Assembly: GCA_903959355.1 (NCBI GenBank)
Contig: CAJBWJ010000058.1
Span: 1-37,755, forward strand
From: an uncultured bacterium
GTDB lineage: Bacteria > Patescibacteriota > Microgenomatia > UBA1400 > PJMF01
Length of the DNA stretch: 37,755 nucleotides
Direction of reading: 5' to 3'
Position 1 is the first letter of the stretch; each line of letters begins with the position of its first letter. Below are positions 24,115-33,737 of this stretch, in pieces. The notes beneath the pieces were generated by a model. The model was given only the letters and a program-made list of their open reading frames with translations, had not been told where the DNA came from and made no database searches. The translations under genes and the position numbers were made by a program.

Positions 24115-27100
24115 ATGTCTAAGCAAGATTTCGTTCATCTACATGTCCACACCGAATATTCGATGTTGGATGGCCTTAGTAAACTTCCTGATTTAATTAA
24201 AAAAGTTAAAAGTCTGGGTCAGACAGCCATCGCTATTACCGATCATGGCAATATGCACGGCAACATCGCTTTTTATAATGAATGCAAAAAAGAAGGTGTT
24301 AAAGCTATTATTGGCACTGAGCTTTATGTAGCCAAAAATTCTCGTTTCGATAAACAAATTCGTATGGGCGCTGATCAATTTCATTTGACTCTTTTGGCTC
24401 AAAATTATGTTGGTTATAAGAATTTGATGAAAATGGTCACCATTGCTAATTTTGAAGGTTTTTCTTACAAGCCTCGTGTCGATGATGAAATCTTAGAAAA
24501 ATATAACGAAGGAGTAATTCTACTTAGTGGCTGTATGAGCAGCCAAGCTAATCGTCTGTTAATGGATAATAAAGATGAAAAAGCTTTAGAAATATTTAAA
24601 AAATACAAGAAAATTTTTAAAGATCGTTTTTACGTTGAAATTCAAAATCACCCACATATTCCTGAAGAAAAAATCTTACGCGAAAAATTAATCCAAATTG
24701 CTCGTCAACTAGATTTACCGCTCGTTGCTACCAATGACGCTCATTACTTAGAAGCAGCAGATGCTGAAGCTCAAGATGCTCTTTTATGCGTACAAACTCG
24801 CCGTCTTATTTCTGATGAAAAGAGAATGAAGATGATTGATAAGCCAGATTTTTATCTCAAATCCACTGAGGAAATGACTGAACTTTTTACAGATGTACCT
24901 GAAGCAATTGAAAACACTGTCAAAATTGCCAATAGCTGCGAACTTGAAATTCCAACCGGTAAATTAATTTTTCCAAGTTACGAACTGCCAAAAGGCGAGA
25001 CTTACGAGTCTTATTTACATAAATTAAGTTTCGAAGGCGCAAAGAAAAAATATGGTGAGATCACTCCAGAAGTTGAAAAACGTCTTGAATATGAAATTGG
25101 CATTATTAATGGTAAAGGCTATCCAGCTTACTTTTTAATCACTCAAGATTTTGTGAACTGGGCCAAAAATCAAGGTATTGCCGTAGGTCCAGGTAGAGGT
25201 AGTGCGGCTGGTTCCATTGTTTCTTATTCACTCAATATTACAACTCTTGATCCACTGGAGCACGGCTTGCCTTTTGAAAGATTTTTAAATCCAGAACGTC
25301 CAACACCTCCTGATATTGATATGGATTTTGCTGATATTAAGCGTGATGAAGTTATTAATTATGTGGCCAAAAAATATGGTGACGACCATGTGGCTGCGGT
25401 GATTACTTTTGGAAGAATGGAATCTAGAGTTGCCATTCGCGATATCGGTCGTGTGCTTGGCATGGCCTATGAAGATCCTGATCGCGTGGCCAAATTGATT
25501 CCAAATGAACCAGGCAAAAAAGTTTCCATTAAATCGGCTATCGAAACTATTCCTGAATTAGCTAGTCTTTATAAACAAGATAAATTTAAACGTCTGATGG
25601 ATTTAGCTTCCAAAGTGGAAGGTACGATTCGTCATTCTGGTATGCACGCCTGTGCCATTATCATCGCTGATAAGTCTCTAGATAATTACACTCCAATTCA
25701 AAAAGATTCTCGCTCCGGCAAAACACTCACTCAATTAGATATGTATTCGATGGACTGTAACATTGATGATAATGCCGTTGGTTTGTTGAAGTTTGATTTT
25801 TTAGGTTTACGCAATCTGTCTATCATTCAGGAAAGTTTGAAATTAATTAAAAAATATAAACACCAAGATATTGAAATCGACAAAATTCCAATTGATGATA
25901 AAAAAACTTTTGAACTTTTAGCTTCTGGTGAAACCACTGGTGTCTTCCAGCTCGAATCGGCTGGCATGCGTCGCGTAGCTAAGTCACTCAAACCTTCTGC
26001 TTTCTCAGATATTACTGCTATGGTGGCTCTGTATCGTCCTGGTCCAATGGATCTTATTCCGCGTTTCATCGAAGGCAAACACAATCCTGACTCAATTGAA
26101 TATCCTCACGACTCACTCAAACCATTTTTGAAAGAAACTTATGGCATCATGGTTTACCAAGAGCAGATCTTGGAAATTGTCCATTTTATGGCTGGTTACA
26201 CTATGGGTGAAGCAGATATGTTGCGTCGTGCCATTGGTAAGAAAAAGAAAAAAATCCTTGATAAAAATAAGAGTCGCTTTATCGAAGAATCAGTCAAAAA
26301 TGGTTATGAAAAAGCCACTGTTGAAAAGATTTGGGGTTTCATTGAAGCTTTTGCAAACTATGGTTTTAACAAAGCTCATGCGGCTTCTTACGCCATGATT
26401 GCTTATCAAACCGCTTGGCTTAAATCTAATTTTCCAGTCGAATACATGACTGCTTTGATGAGTGTGGAGTCAAATTCTCATGGCATGAATCGTGATGAAA
26501 AAATTTCCGTCGCCATTGAAAACTGTCGTAAAATGGGTATCAAAATTCTCGCTCCAGACATCAATCTTTCTGGTCAAGACTTTACCATTGAAGATGACAA
26601 TACTTCTAAAGAAAATATGGCTATTCGCTTTGGCCTAACCGCTATTAAGCATGTCGGCAAAGCTTCCATCGAAAATATTTTAGAAACTCGTCAAAAAGAA
26701 AAGAAATTCACTTCTTTTACTCATTTTATTCAATCTACAGATGGCCGCAAAGTTAACAAAACCACCTTAGAATGTTTGATTAAAGTCGGTGCTATGGATC
26801 GTTTTGCAACCAGAGCATCAATGCTCGAAAATTTAGAAAGTATCCGTCAAACTGCCAGTCAATTTCAATCAGAAGTAGACGGCCAAGATCATTTATTTGC
26901 CGATGTTGGTGAAAAAAGTACTGAAATTAAAGATAGCTTTCCAAAACTAAAAGAATATCCTGAAGCTGAGCTTCTATCTTTTGAAAAAGAATTACTTGGC
27001 TTATATCTAACTGATCATCCACTGGCTGATGCGCTTAATTTGGTCAATAAAAGATCTAACATGAGAATTGGCGAGCTTGATCCAGAATTCAGTCAAGATC

Positions 27101-27573
27101 AAGTCTTTTTGTTTGGTGGACTGCTTAGTCGCTTCAAAGAAATCATGACTAAAAAGGGCCAAAAAATGGCTTTTGCCACACTGGAAGATCAATCTGGCAA
27201 AGCTGAATTAATTATTTTCCCTCGTACTTATCAAGAGCTTGGTTTTCAATTGGAACAAGATCAGGTAGTTCTGGTACGCGGCAAAGTTCAACACGAAGAA
27301 GAAGAATTTAAAATTATTGCTGAAAAAATTATTATTCCAAAAGACGAAGAAGTAGAATTTTCTCGTGGTCAGGATTTTCAAGAAATCTTTGTGCCACGTA
27401 AAACTTCAGCAGAAACTCTCAAAAAACTTGGAGTTCTTTTAAAGTCCAATCTAGGTAATGAAAAAATTGTCATCGTCATTCCAAATGACACTAAAGCCGA
27501 AAGAATTGTGCTACCTTACAAAGTCAATTATGATGAAGTGTTGATAAAAAAAATTGAAGACATTTTGACTTAA
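24115..27573 (+). CDS. dnaE: DNA polymerase III alpha subunit
   Basis: DnaE is the replicative polymerase. The protein (1152 residues from this start) carries an N-terminal PHP domain (HLHVHTEYSMLDG near 7-19 and ITDHGNMHG near 42-50), the catalytic Asp pair in PDIDMDFAD near 399-407, the third Asp in LKFDFLGLRN near 560, the fingers and HhH region, and a C-terminal OB fold (FGGLLSRFKEIMTKKGQKMA...). Length and domain order match DnaE1. I use the ATG at 24115. The frame also opens at a TTG at 24106, which is less likely. A hairpin sits just upstream. Confidence 0.97.
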   Translation: MSKQDFVHLHVHTEYSMLDGLSKLPDLIKKVKSLGQTAIAITDHGNMHGNIAFYNECKKEGVKAIIGTELYVAKNSRFDKQIRMGADQFHLTLLAQNYVGYKNLMKMVTIANFEGFSYKPRVDDEILEKYNEGVILLSGCMSSQANRLLMDNKDEKALEIFKKYKKIFKDRFYVEIQNHPHIPEEKILREKLIQIARQLDLPLVATNDAHYLEAADAEAQDALLCVQTRRLISDEKRMKMIDKPDFYLKSTEEMTELFTDVPEAIENTVKIANSCELEIPTGKLIFPSYELPKGETYESYLHKLSFEGAKKKYGEITPEVEKRLEYEIGIINGKGYPAYFLITQDFVNWAKNQGIAVGPGRGSAAGSIVSYSLNITTLDPLEHGLPFERFLNPERPTPPDIDMDFADIKRDEVINYVAKKYGDDHVAAVITFGRMESRVAIRDIGRVLGMAYEDPDRVAKLIPNEPGKKVSIKSAIETIPELASLYKQDKFKRLMDLASKVEGTIRHSGMHACAIIIADKSLDNYTPIQKDSRSGKTLTQLDMYSMDCNIDDNAVGLLKFDFLGLRNLSIIQESLKLIKKYKHQDIEIDKIPIDDKKTFELLASGETTGVFQLESAGMRRVAKSLKPSAFSDITAMVALYRPGPMDLIPRFIEGKHNPDSIEYPHDSLKPFLKETYGIMVYQEQILEIVHFMAGYTMGEADMLRRAIGKKKKKILDKNKSRFIEESVKNGYEKATVEKIWGFIEAFANYGFNKAHAASYAMIAYQTAWLKSNFPVEYMTALMSVESNSHGMNRDEKISVAIENCRKMGIKILAPDINLSGQDFTIEDDNTSKENMAIRFGLTAIKHVGKASIENILETRQKEKKFTSFTHFIQSTDGRKVNKTTLECLIKVGAMDRFATRASMLENLESIRQTASQFQSEVDGQDHLFADVGEKSTEIKDSFPKLKEYPEAELLSFEKELLGLYLTDHPLADALNLVNKRSNMRIGELDPEFSQDQVFLFGGLLSRFKEIMTKKGQKMAFATLEDQSGKAELIIFPRTYQELGFQLEQDQVVLVRGKVQHEEEEFKIIAEKIIIPKDEEVEFSRGQDFQEIFVPRKTSAETLKKLGVLLKSNLGNEKIVIVIPNDTKAERIVLPYKVNYDEVLIKKIEDILT

Positions 27574-27592
27574 AAACTGAAGTTTGTAAATA
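27565..27592 (+). promoter_or_regulatory. Candidate promoter of the transketolase pair
   Basis: TTGACT (27565-27570, inside the end of dnaE) and TAAATA (27587-27592) are 16 bases apart. The -10 match is weak. The ATG at 27600 follows after seven bases, which would give a leaderless message. Confidence 0.35.
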
Positions 27593-27599
27593 AATTTTT

Positions 27600-28451
27600 A
27601 TGCCTGCCAACTATCAATCCATCAGTAAAGCTGCTTGGCAAATTCGCCGCGATCTTCTAACCATGATTTATGAAGCACAAAGTGGCCATCCTGCTAGTTC
27701 CTTAGGCATGGCAGATATTTTTGCAGCACTTTTTATTGGCAAAATTTTACGTCACGACTGCAAAAGACCAGACTGGGATAAAAGAGATTATTTTTTTCTA
27801 AGCAACGGTCACATTAGTCCAGTTTTTTACGCAACTTTGGCTCGTGATGGTTATTTTCCAAAAGAAGAACTTAAAACTTTTCGTCAAATTAATTCTCGTT
27901 TGCAGGGACATCCGCATTTTGCTTCTGATCCTAAAGAAAAATTGCCTGGTATAGAAAACAGCTCTGGCCCTCTAGGCCAAGGCTTGTCACAAGCTGCTGG
28001 TATGGCAATTGCATTAAAAATGGAGCAAAAAAGTAATAAAGTTTTCTGCATGATGAGCGATGGAGAACAACAAGAAGGACAAATTTGGGAAGCTTATCAA
28101 TTTATTACTCATCATCATTTAAACAATTTAATCAGTATTATTGATTGTAATAATATTCAAATTTCTGGCACAATCAAAAAAACATTGTCTCTTGGAAATT
28201 TAAAACTTAAATTAATGAGTTTTGGTTTTAAAGTTTTAGAACTAAATGCTCATGATTTAACCGATATTTTTGACAAATTAGAATCAGCAAAAAATGAATC
28301 TAAACAACCAGTAATAATTTTGGCAAATAGCATTCCTGGCAAAGGCGTCTCCTTCATGGAAAATGATTATAAATGGCATGGAAAAGCTCCAAGTGAAAGT
28401 GAATTCCATCAAGCCATTAATGAATTAAATATCAAGGAAAAAGAGCTGTGA
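27600..28451 (+). CDS. Transketolase, N-terminal (pyrophosphate-binding) subunit
   Basis: Transketolase moves two-carbon units between sugar phosphates in the non-oxidative pentose phosphate pathway, using thiamine diphosphate. This 283-residue subunit is the N-terminal domain: EAQSGHPASSLGMADI near the start, HISPVFYATLA, the SGPLGQGLSQAAGMA segment, and the ThDP/Mg motif SDGEQQEGQIWEA followed by an Asn (DCNN). The usual GDG is SDG here. It ends with a GTGA overlap with the next gene, which holds the other half. Split transketolases are common in bacteria and archaea, so this is not a frameshift. The substrates are presumed from the family. Confidence 0.93.
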   Translation: MPANYQSISKAAWQIRRDLLTMIYEAQSGHPASSLGMADIFAALFIGKILRHDCKRPDWDKRDYFFLSNGHISPVFYATLARDGYFPKEELKTFRQINSRLQGHPHFASDPKEKLPGIENSSGPLGQGLSQAAGMAIALKMEQKSNKVFCMMSDGEQQEGQIWEAYQFITHHHLNNLISIIDCNNIQISGTIKKTLSLGNLKLKLMSFGFKVLELNAHDLTDIFDKLESAKNESKQPVIILANSIPGKGVSFMENDYKWHGKAPSESEFHQAINELNIKEKEL

Positions 28452-29428
28452 ATAACGAAGAATTAGCTACAAGAGATGGATTTGGTAAAGCCATATTTGA
28501 GCTTGGTCAAAGCAATGAGCAAATAGTGGTTTTATGTGCTGATCTAAGTGAATCAATAAAATTAAATAAATTCAAAGAAAACTTTCCAGATCGTTTCATA
28601 GAATGTGGCGTGGCTGAACAAAATATGATGGGAGTGGGAGCTGGTCTTGCACTAGCCGGAAAAATTCCTTTTATTGCTAGTTTTGCTGTTTTTAATCCAG
28701 GTCGTAATTTAGATCAACTAAGATTAGCTGTTTACAGTGGTTTAAATATTAAAGTTATTGGGGCTCACGCAGGACTCAGTACTGGCGAAGATGGCGCCAC
28801 TCATCAAGCTTTAGAAGATTTAGGAATCGCTTGCGCTTTGCCAAAAATGACTGTCATCGTTCCTGCTGACAGCGAACAAGCTGAAATCTTAACCAAGCAA
28901 ATTGCTGTTCATAATGGACCATGCTATTTGCGACTTGGTAGAAAAAAATTGGCAGCAATTAGTAGCTTCGTTCATCTACCAGAAACAAAAATTGGTAAAG
29001 CTCAAATTTTAAAAGAAGGTAAAGATTTAAGTATTTTTGCCTGTGGCTTAATGGTTCAAGAAGCTCTTAAGGCTGCTAACGAATTAGAAAAAATGGGTTT
29101 ACATGTAGAAGTCATTAATTTGCACACCCTCAAACCTCTTGATGAGGAAAGCATTATTAAGAGTATTGCTAAAACTGGAGCAGCTATTGTCGCCAGTGAA
29201 CATGAAATTAATTCTGGCTTAAATAGTCTGGTTATTCAAACCATTGCCAAAGCAGCTGGCAATCAATTACAAAAACCAATCGCCGTCGAAAGTATAGGTA
29301 TGGAAAATACTTTTGGTGAATCAGGTAAAGATGAAGAACTACTTCGCAAATATGGCTTAGATTATTTAGGTATAATCAAAAAAATAAAATTAGTTTTAGA
29401 GAAAAAGAAAAAAATTGAATATCTTTAA
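28448..29428 (+). CDS. Transketolase, C-terminal (pyrimidine-binding) subunit
   Basis: The 326-residue protein has the Pyr domain with the catalytic Glu in FIECGVAEQNMMGVGAGLA (near 50-68), the substrate loop SGLNIKVIGAHAGLSTGEDGATHQALED, and a C-terminal domain from about 190 (SIFACGLMVQEALKAANELE). GTG at 28448 overlaps the N-subunit stop by four bases. The two proteins must assemble to form the active site. Its 3' end overlaps the convergent acidic protein gene by four bases. Confidence 0.93.
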   Translation: MNNEELATRDGFGKAIFELGQSNEQIVVLCADLSESIKLNKFKENFPDRFIECGVAEQNMMGVGAGLALAGKIPFIASFAVFNPGRNLDQLRLAVYSGLNIKVIGAHAGLSTGEDGATHQALEDLGIACALPKMTVIVPADSEQAEILTKQIAVHNGPCYLRLGRKKLAAISSFVHLPETKIGKAQILKEGKDLSIFACGLMVQEALKAANELEKMGLHVEVINLHTLKPLDEESIIKSIAKTGAAIVASEHEINSGLNSLVIQTIAKAAGNQLQKPIAVESIGMENTFGESGKDEELLRKYGLDYLGIIKKIKLVLEKKKKIEYL

Positions 29429-29772
29429 ACAGGAAAAGATGGAATTTCCTCTTCAGTAAGTTCTTGAATAAATTTAGCAAGAAATACGTATTTTGTTGCT
29501 AAATCCAAATAATTTTTTTCCAATTCTGATTTCTCAGCAGCATCTGAAAGAATTGCTATAAATTTTAAAACTTTTTGGACTATTTCTTTTCCAGGTTTAT
29601 TATCATCACCAAATTTAGCTAATATAATTTCCCTCTGAATCTCAGAAAATTTTTCATCAAGCTCTTTAATAATAAAAAGAACTTCTTCTTCAGAAAGTTT
29701 TTCCTCCTCTTTTACTTGATCATCGTTCGCATCAGGTTTAACTTCTTCTGTTAATATCATGAAGTCTTTCAC
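29425..29772 (-). CDS. Small acidic hypothetical protein after mutM
   Basis: The protein is 115 residues, strongly acidic (many Glu and Asp) and almost all helical. I do not recognise it. The N-terminal third is disordered-looking (DANDDQVKEEEKLSEEE), followed by helices such as EVLFIIKELDEKFSEIQREII and NYLDLATKYVFLAKFIQEL. No signal peptide or membrane segment. It is 36 bases after mutM on the same strand and may be the last gene of that operon. The start may be GTG at 29772 or the in-frame ATG at 29760. Neither has a clear ribosome binding site. Confidence 0.6.
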   Translation of the reverse strand: MKDFMILTEEVKPDANDDQVKEEEKLSEEEVLFIIKELDEKFSEIQREIILAKFGDDNKPGKEIVQKVLKFIAILSDAAEKSELEKNYLDLATKYVFLAKFIQELTEEEIPSFPV

Positions 29773-29808
29773 TAACTTGTACTAAATAAATATACCATTT
29801 AAAAAAAA

Positions 29809-30672
29809 TTAAATAGATTGGCAAACTGGGCAGAAAAAAGTTCCACGACCACCTTGTTTAATTTTTGAAATTTTAGCTCCACATTTTAAACATGGCTTAG
29901 CATCACGACCATAAACTTTGAGTTCATTTTGAAAACCACCGGCAAAGCCGTCCACGCCGACATATTTACCATCAAAAGTTGTACCACCGAGTTCCGTAGA
30001 GCGCTCAATAATTTCTTGCATTGCCTTTAGTAATTTAGCCATTTCTTTTTTATTAATTTCTTTGGCGCTTTTTGTCGGATTAATGCCAACCATAAACAAT
30101 GATTCGCTGGCATAAATATTACCAACTCCACAAATAACCGCGTTATCCATAATAAATTGTTTGATCGGAATTTGGCGTTTTTTGGCAGCGCTAAGTAAAT
30201 AATCAACAGTTAAACCAGGATCATTAATGTCTGGACCATATTTGGTAAATTCTTTATAAACATCTTCTTTGAGGGGCGAGCGAATCCAACCGAAGACACG
30301 CATGTCGTTAAAAAAGAGACGCGAGCCGTCAGTAAAACTAAAAATTACTCGAGTATGTTTGGCCGGCAGATTATTAACCCAATCAGCTGAGGGATGACCG
30401 CCGCCAGCTCTTTGACCGTCAGTATCAATAAAAATTAATTGACCAGTCATCTTCAAATGAATTAAGAAATCGCGTTTGCCACTTAAAACAATTTGTAAAA
30501 TTTTGGCTCGACGTTTAACTTCTAAAACGGTTTGCTCCAAAATTTCAGCTCCAATAGTAGGGAAGGCTAAAAAACTTTTCTCACGCAAAACTTCAATCGT
30601 TTTAATTTGGCGATCTTGCAAAACCACATTGAGTTTGCGACGAATGGACTCAACTTCTGGAAGTTCTGGCAT
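29809..30672 (-). CDS. mutM: Formamidopyrimidine-DNA glycosylase
   Basis: MutM (Fpg) removes oxidised purines such as 8-oxoguanine and nicks the DNA. The 287-residue protein begins PELPEVESIRRKL, so the catalytic Pro2 and Glu3 are present. HLKMTGQL contains the conserved Lys. The H2TH segment with VICGVGNIYASESLF follows, and a C-terminal zinc finger CLKCGAKI...FFCPVC binds DNA. A bulge near 245-257 (VGVDGFAGGFQNELKVYGR) is typical of Fpg. It lies nine bases after secA. Confidence 0.96.
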   Translation of the reverse strand: MPELPEVESIRRKLNVVLQDRQIKTIEVLREKSFLAFPTIGAEILEQTVLEVKRRAKILQIVLSGKRDFLIHLKMTGQLIFIDTDGQRAGGGHPSADWVNNLPAKHTRVIFSFTDGSRLFFNDMRVFGWIRSPLKEDVYKEFTKYGPDINDPGLTVDYLLSAAKKRQIPIKQFIMDNAVICGVGNIYASESLFMVGINPTKSAKEINKKEMAKLLKAMQEIIERSTELGGTTFDGKYVGVDGFAGGFQNELKVYGRDAKPCLKCGAKISKIKQGGRGTFFCPVCQSI

Positions 30673-30681
30673 AGTATTTAG

Positions 30682-33600
30682 CTAAGCTTGGTGAGATGGA
30701 GAATTAATTAATCCACATTTCTTATACTTTAGTCCAGATCCACAAGGACATAAATCATTGCGACCTACTTTAGCATATTTATCAGTTGACTGATTTAAAT
30801 TCCTACCAACATTGCTAGAAGAACCACCACCCATTTTGCCAAGAGCTGCTGCGAGATCGCTGGTTTTGCCAGAGCCACCATTGCCTCTATTAGAATTGCC
30901 ACTGCCTGCATTCTCTTGACGACGCTCAACTTGGACAGCCTGGCCTAAACTAGGAGTCGATTCAGAAGGAGCTTGCAAATTAATTTTCTCTGGCATGGTT
31001 GATCTTTGCATCATTGGCTGAACGCGGAAAATACGCGCTGCAATGGTACTTTCAACACCAGCAATCAAATCTTCAAACATAATGAAAGCTTCTTTTTTAT
31101 ATTCAGCTAGCACAGTGTTTTTGTCACCGCGCAACCAAATACCTTCACGCAAATCTTCTACAGCGTCCAAATGATCCATCCACTTTTCATCAATGGTAGA
31201 AAGAACAACATATTTTTCTAACTCACGCATAATCGCTTCACCAAGACTTTTTTCTCTAGATTCATAAGTTTTATTAATGATGTCCATTAATTCTTCGCTG
31301 ATTTCTTCAGTATTGGATAATTTACTAAGCTTAGTAGCCAATCTAGTCTGAGAAGCATCATCAAAAGGAATAATTCTGACAAATTCTTTGCTAATAGCAT
31401 CAAATTCTTCTTGTGTAAATTTCTCAGGAGCTCGAAGTGTTACCAAGCCAGTGATTTCATTACTTAGATAGTCCATGATTTGATCCTTGAGAGTGATCTT
31501 TTTGCCTGCCTCATCGACCATAACCGTTGCCAATTTATCATCAGAGCCTTTATTTGATTTAACTTCAACAGTGCCAGCTTCAAGTAAACGGCGGCGGCGT
31601 TTGTAGATAATTTCGCGATGCTTATTCATGACATCATCAAATTCAACCAAGCGCTTACGTTGATCAAAAAAGAAAGTTTCTACTTTGACTTGGGCTGATT
31701 CAATAGCTTTACTAACCATTGGGTTTTCGATGGCTTGATCTTCATCAATCTTCAAGAAATCCATGACTTTGGCAATTTGCTCACCACCAAAAATACGCAT
31801 AATCTCATCATCAAGAGCAACAAAAAATTGTGAAGTACCAGGATCACCTTGACGACCAGAACGACCACGGAGCTGATTATCTATACGGCGAGATTCATGA
31901 CGTTCAGTGGCGACAATGGCCAAACCACCGACAGAAACCACATCATCATGATCAGCTTGCCATTTTTCGAGAGCAGTAGCGTAAGCGTCTAAATCGTAGT
32001 TAGCAGGATTAATAGAAGTTGGCAAACCAAGTTTTTCATATTTTTTGGCTAAGACTACACGCTTTTTAGAACGTTCTTCTTTTAAGAAATCCTTTAGTTC
32101 TGGCTTAGCACCACCGAGAACAATATCCACACCACGACCAGCAATATTGGTAGCCACGGTAATGGCACCTCTTCGCCCTGCATCAGCAATGATAAAAGCT
32201 TCTTTTTCATGATTTTTAGCATTAAGCACTTGATGAGTAATATTTTTACGCTTGAGAAAATTAGCCACAATTTGGTTATGTTCAATTGAACGAGTACCAA
32301 TCAAAACTGGACGGCCAGCGGCGTGAATTTCTTCTACAGCTTTAACAATTGAGGAATATTTGGCAGCAGTATTTTTGTAAACCTGATCTGGCAAATCTTG
32401 ACGAACCACTGGCTGATTAGTAGGAATAGCCAAAACATCGACATGATAAATTTGGTTAAATTCTTCAGCTTCAGTCAGTGCTGTTCCAGTCATACCAGAG
32501 AGTTTTTGGTACATACGGAAATAGTTCTGCAAAGAAACAGTGGCTAGAGTACGAGATTCTTGTTGAATCGGCACTCCTTCTTTAGCTTCAATGGCTTGGT
32601 GCAGACCATCACTGTAACGACGACCAAACATCAAACGACCAGTGTGCTCATCGACGATGACCACTTGATTGTCTTTGACAATATATTCTTTGTCGCGACG
32701 ATAAAGAGTTGAAGCTTTAAGGGATGATTCGACGTGATGAATAGTATCAAAACTTTCTTCGTAAAGATTTTTAACACCCAATTTAGCCTCAATACGCTTG
32801 ACGCCTAAATCGGTGAGAGTAGCAGTTTTGGACTTTTCATCTAATTTAAAATCTTGATCGATGACCAAAGAGCGAACCATCTTGGCATATTCAAAATATT
32901 TATCAGTTGGTTCACTGTCAGGAGCAGAAATGATCAGAGGCGTACGAGCTTCATCAATCAAAATAGAGTCAGCCTCGTCAACAATAGCAAAATAATGAGG
33001 CATGCTTTGACGCTGGACCATTTGATCCAAACTCTGAACCATATTGTCGCGCAAATAATCAAAACCAAATTCATTATTGGTACCATAAGTAATATCGGCT
33101 AAATATGCATCCTGACGAGCAATTTCTTCAAAATGTTCGAGACGCTCGTCGCCACGCTCCTCGCTATCAATATTAGGATTATAAAGACGAGCATGATCGT
33201 GAACGATAACAGCAGCTTTCAAACCCAAGAAATGATAAAGCGGACCCATCCAACCAAGACCAATTTCTGAAAGATAATCGTTAACGGTAATCAGCTGTAC
33301 ACTTTTACCTAGCAAAGCATTGAGATAGAGCGGACAGGTAACAGTGAGAGTTTTACCTTCACCAGTTTTTTGCTCAGTAATATTACCATCATTAAGCGCT
33401 ACACCAGCCAAAAGCTGGACGTCAAAATGACGCATACCGAGAATACGACGAGAGGCTTCGCGCACAGTGGCGTAGGCTTCTGGCAAAATTTCATTAAGGA
33501 CAGCTTGTTCTTTTTCTTTGAGATTTTCTGCACTTACATTAGCTACGGCTTCAGAAATAATGGTTTTAAATTTATCAGTTTGAGCGGCTAAATCAGCATC

Positions 33601-33711
33601 ACTTAATTCCTGCATGGCAGGCTCAAAAGCATTGATTTGATCAACCACTAGCTGGTATTTTTTAATTTTCTTGGCTTCTTCATCAAATAAATTCTTAAAA
33701 AATTTAAACAT
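30682..33711 (-). CDS. secA: Preprotein translocase ATPase SecA
   Basis: SecA pushes unfolded proteins through SecYEG. The 1009 residues contain Walker A TGEGKT (116-121), the DEAD-type VDEADSILIDEARTPLIIS (about 244-262), the second helicase half with VATNIAGRGVDIVLGG and the GRSGRQGDPGTSQFF motif, the preprotein cross-linking part, and a C-terminal SEC-C zinc motif RNDLCPCGSGLKYKKCG. It is about 100 residues longer than E. coli SecA, with extra sequence near the C-terminus (a Gly/Ser/Asn-rich linker at roughly 940-990). ATG at 33711 has TAGGATCCT directly before it. It is between serS and mutM in one operon. Confidence 0.97.
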   Translation of the reverse strand: MFKFFKNLFDEEAKKIKKYQLVVDQINAFEPAMQELSDADLAAQTDKFKTIISEAVANVSAENLKEKEQAVLNEILPEAYATVREASRRILGMRHFDVQLLAGVALNDGNITEQKTGEGKTLTVTCPLYLNALLGKSVQLITVNDYLSEIGLGWMGPLYHFLGLKAAVIVHDHARLYNPNIDSEERGDERLEHFEEIARQDAYLADITYGTNNEFGFDYLRDNMVQSLDQMVQRQSMPHYFAIVDEADSILIDEARTPLIISAPDSEPTDKYFEYAKMVRSLVIDQDFKLDEKSKTATLTDLGVKRIEAKLGVKNLYEESFDTIHHVESSLKASTLYRRDKEYIVKDNQVVIVDEHTGRLMFGRRYSDGLHQAIEAKEGVPIQQESRTLATVSLQNYFRMYQKLSGMTGTALTEAEEFNQIYHVDVLAIPTNQPVVRQDLPDQVYKNTAAKYSSIVKAVEEIHAAGRPVLIGTRSIEHNQIVANFLKRKNITHQVLNAKNHEKEAFIIADAGRRGAITVATNIAGRGVDIVLGGAKPELKDFLKEERSKKRVVLAKKYEKLGLPTSINPANYDLDAYATALEKWQADHDDVVSVGGLAIVATERHESRRIDNQLRGRSGRQGDPGTSQFFVALDDEIMRIFGGEQIAKVMDFLKIDEDQAIENPMVSKAIESAQVKVETFFFDQRKRLVEFDDVMNKHREIIYKRRRRLLEAGTVEVKSNKGSDDKLATVMVDEAGKKITLKDQIMDYLSNEITGLVTLRAPEKFTQEEFDAISKEFVRIIPFDDASQTRLATKLSKLSNTEEISEELMDIINKTYESREKSLGEAIMRELEKYVVLSTIDEKWMDHLDAVEDLREGIWLRGDKNTVLAEYKKEAFIMFEDLIAGVESTIAARIFRVQPMMQRSTMPEKINLQAPSESTPSLGQAVQVERRQENAGSGNSNRGNGGSGKTSDLAAALGKMGGGSSSNVGRNLNQSTDKYAKVGRNDLCPCGSGLKYKKCGLINSPSHQA

Positions 33712-33737
33712 AGGATCCTACTTATATCATTTATTTT

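Noticed and set aside
27600-29428. Transketolase in two frames looked like a frameshifted single gene
   Set aside because: Each half has proper ends, the halves overlap by GTGA as coupled genes do, and split transketolases are known.
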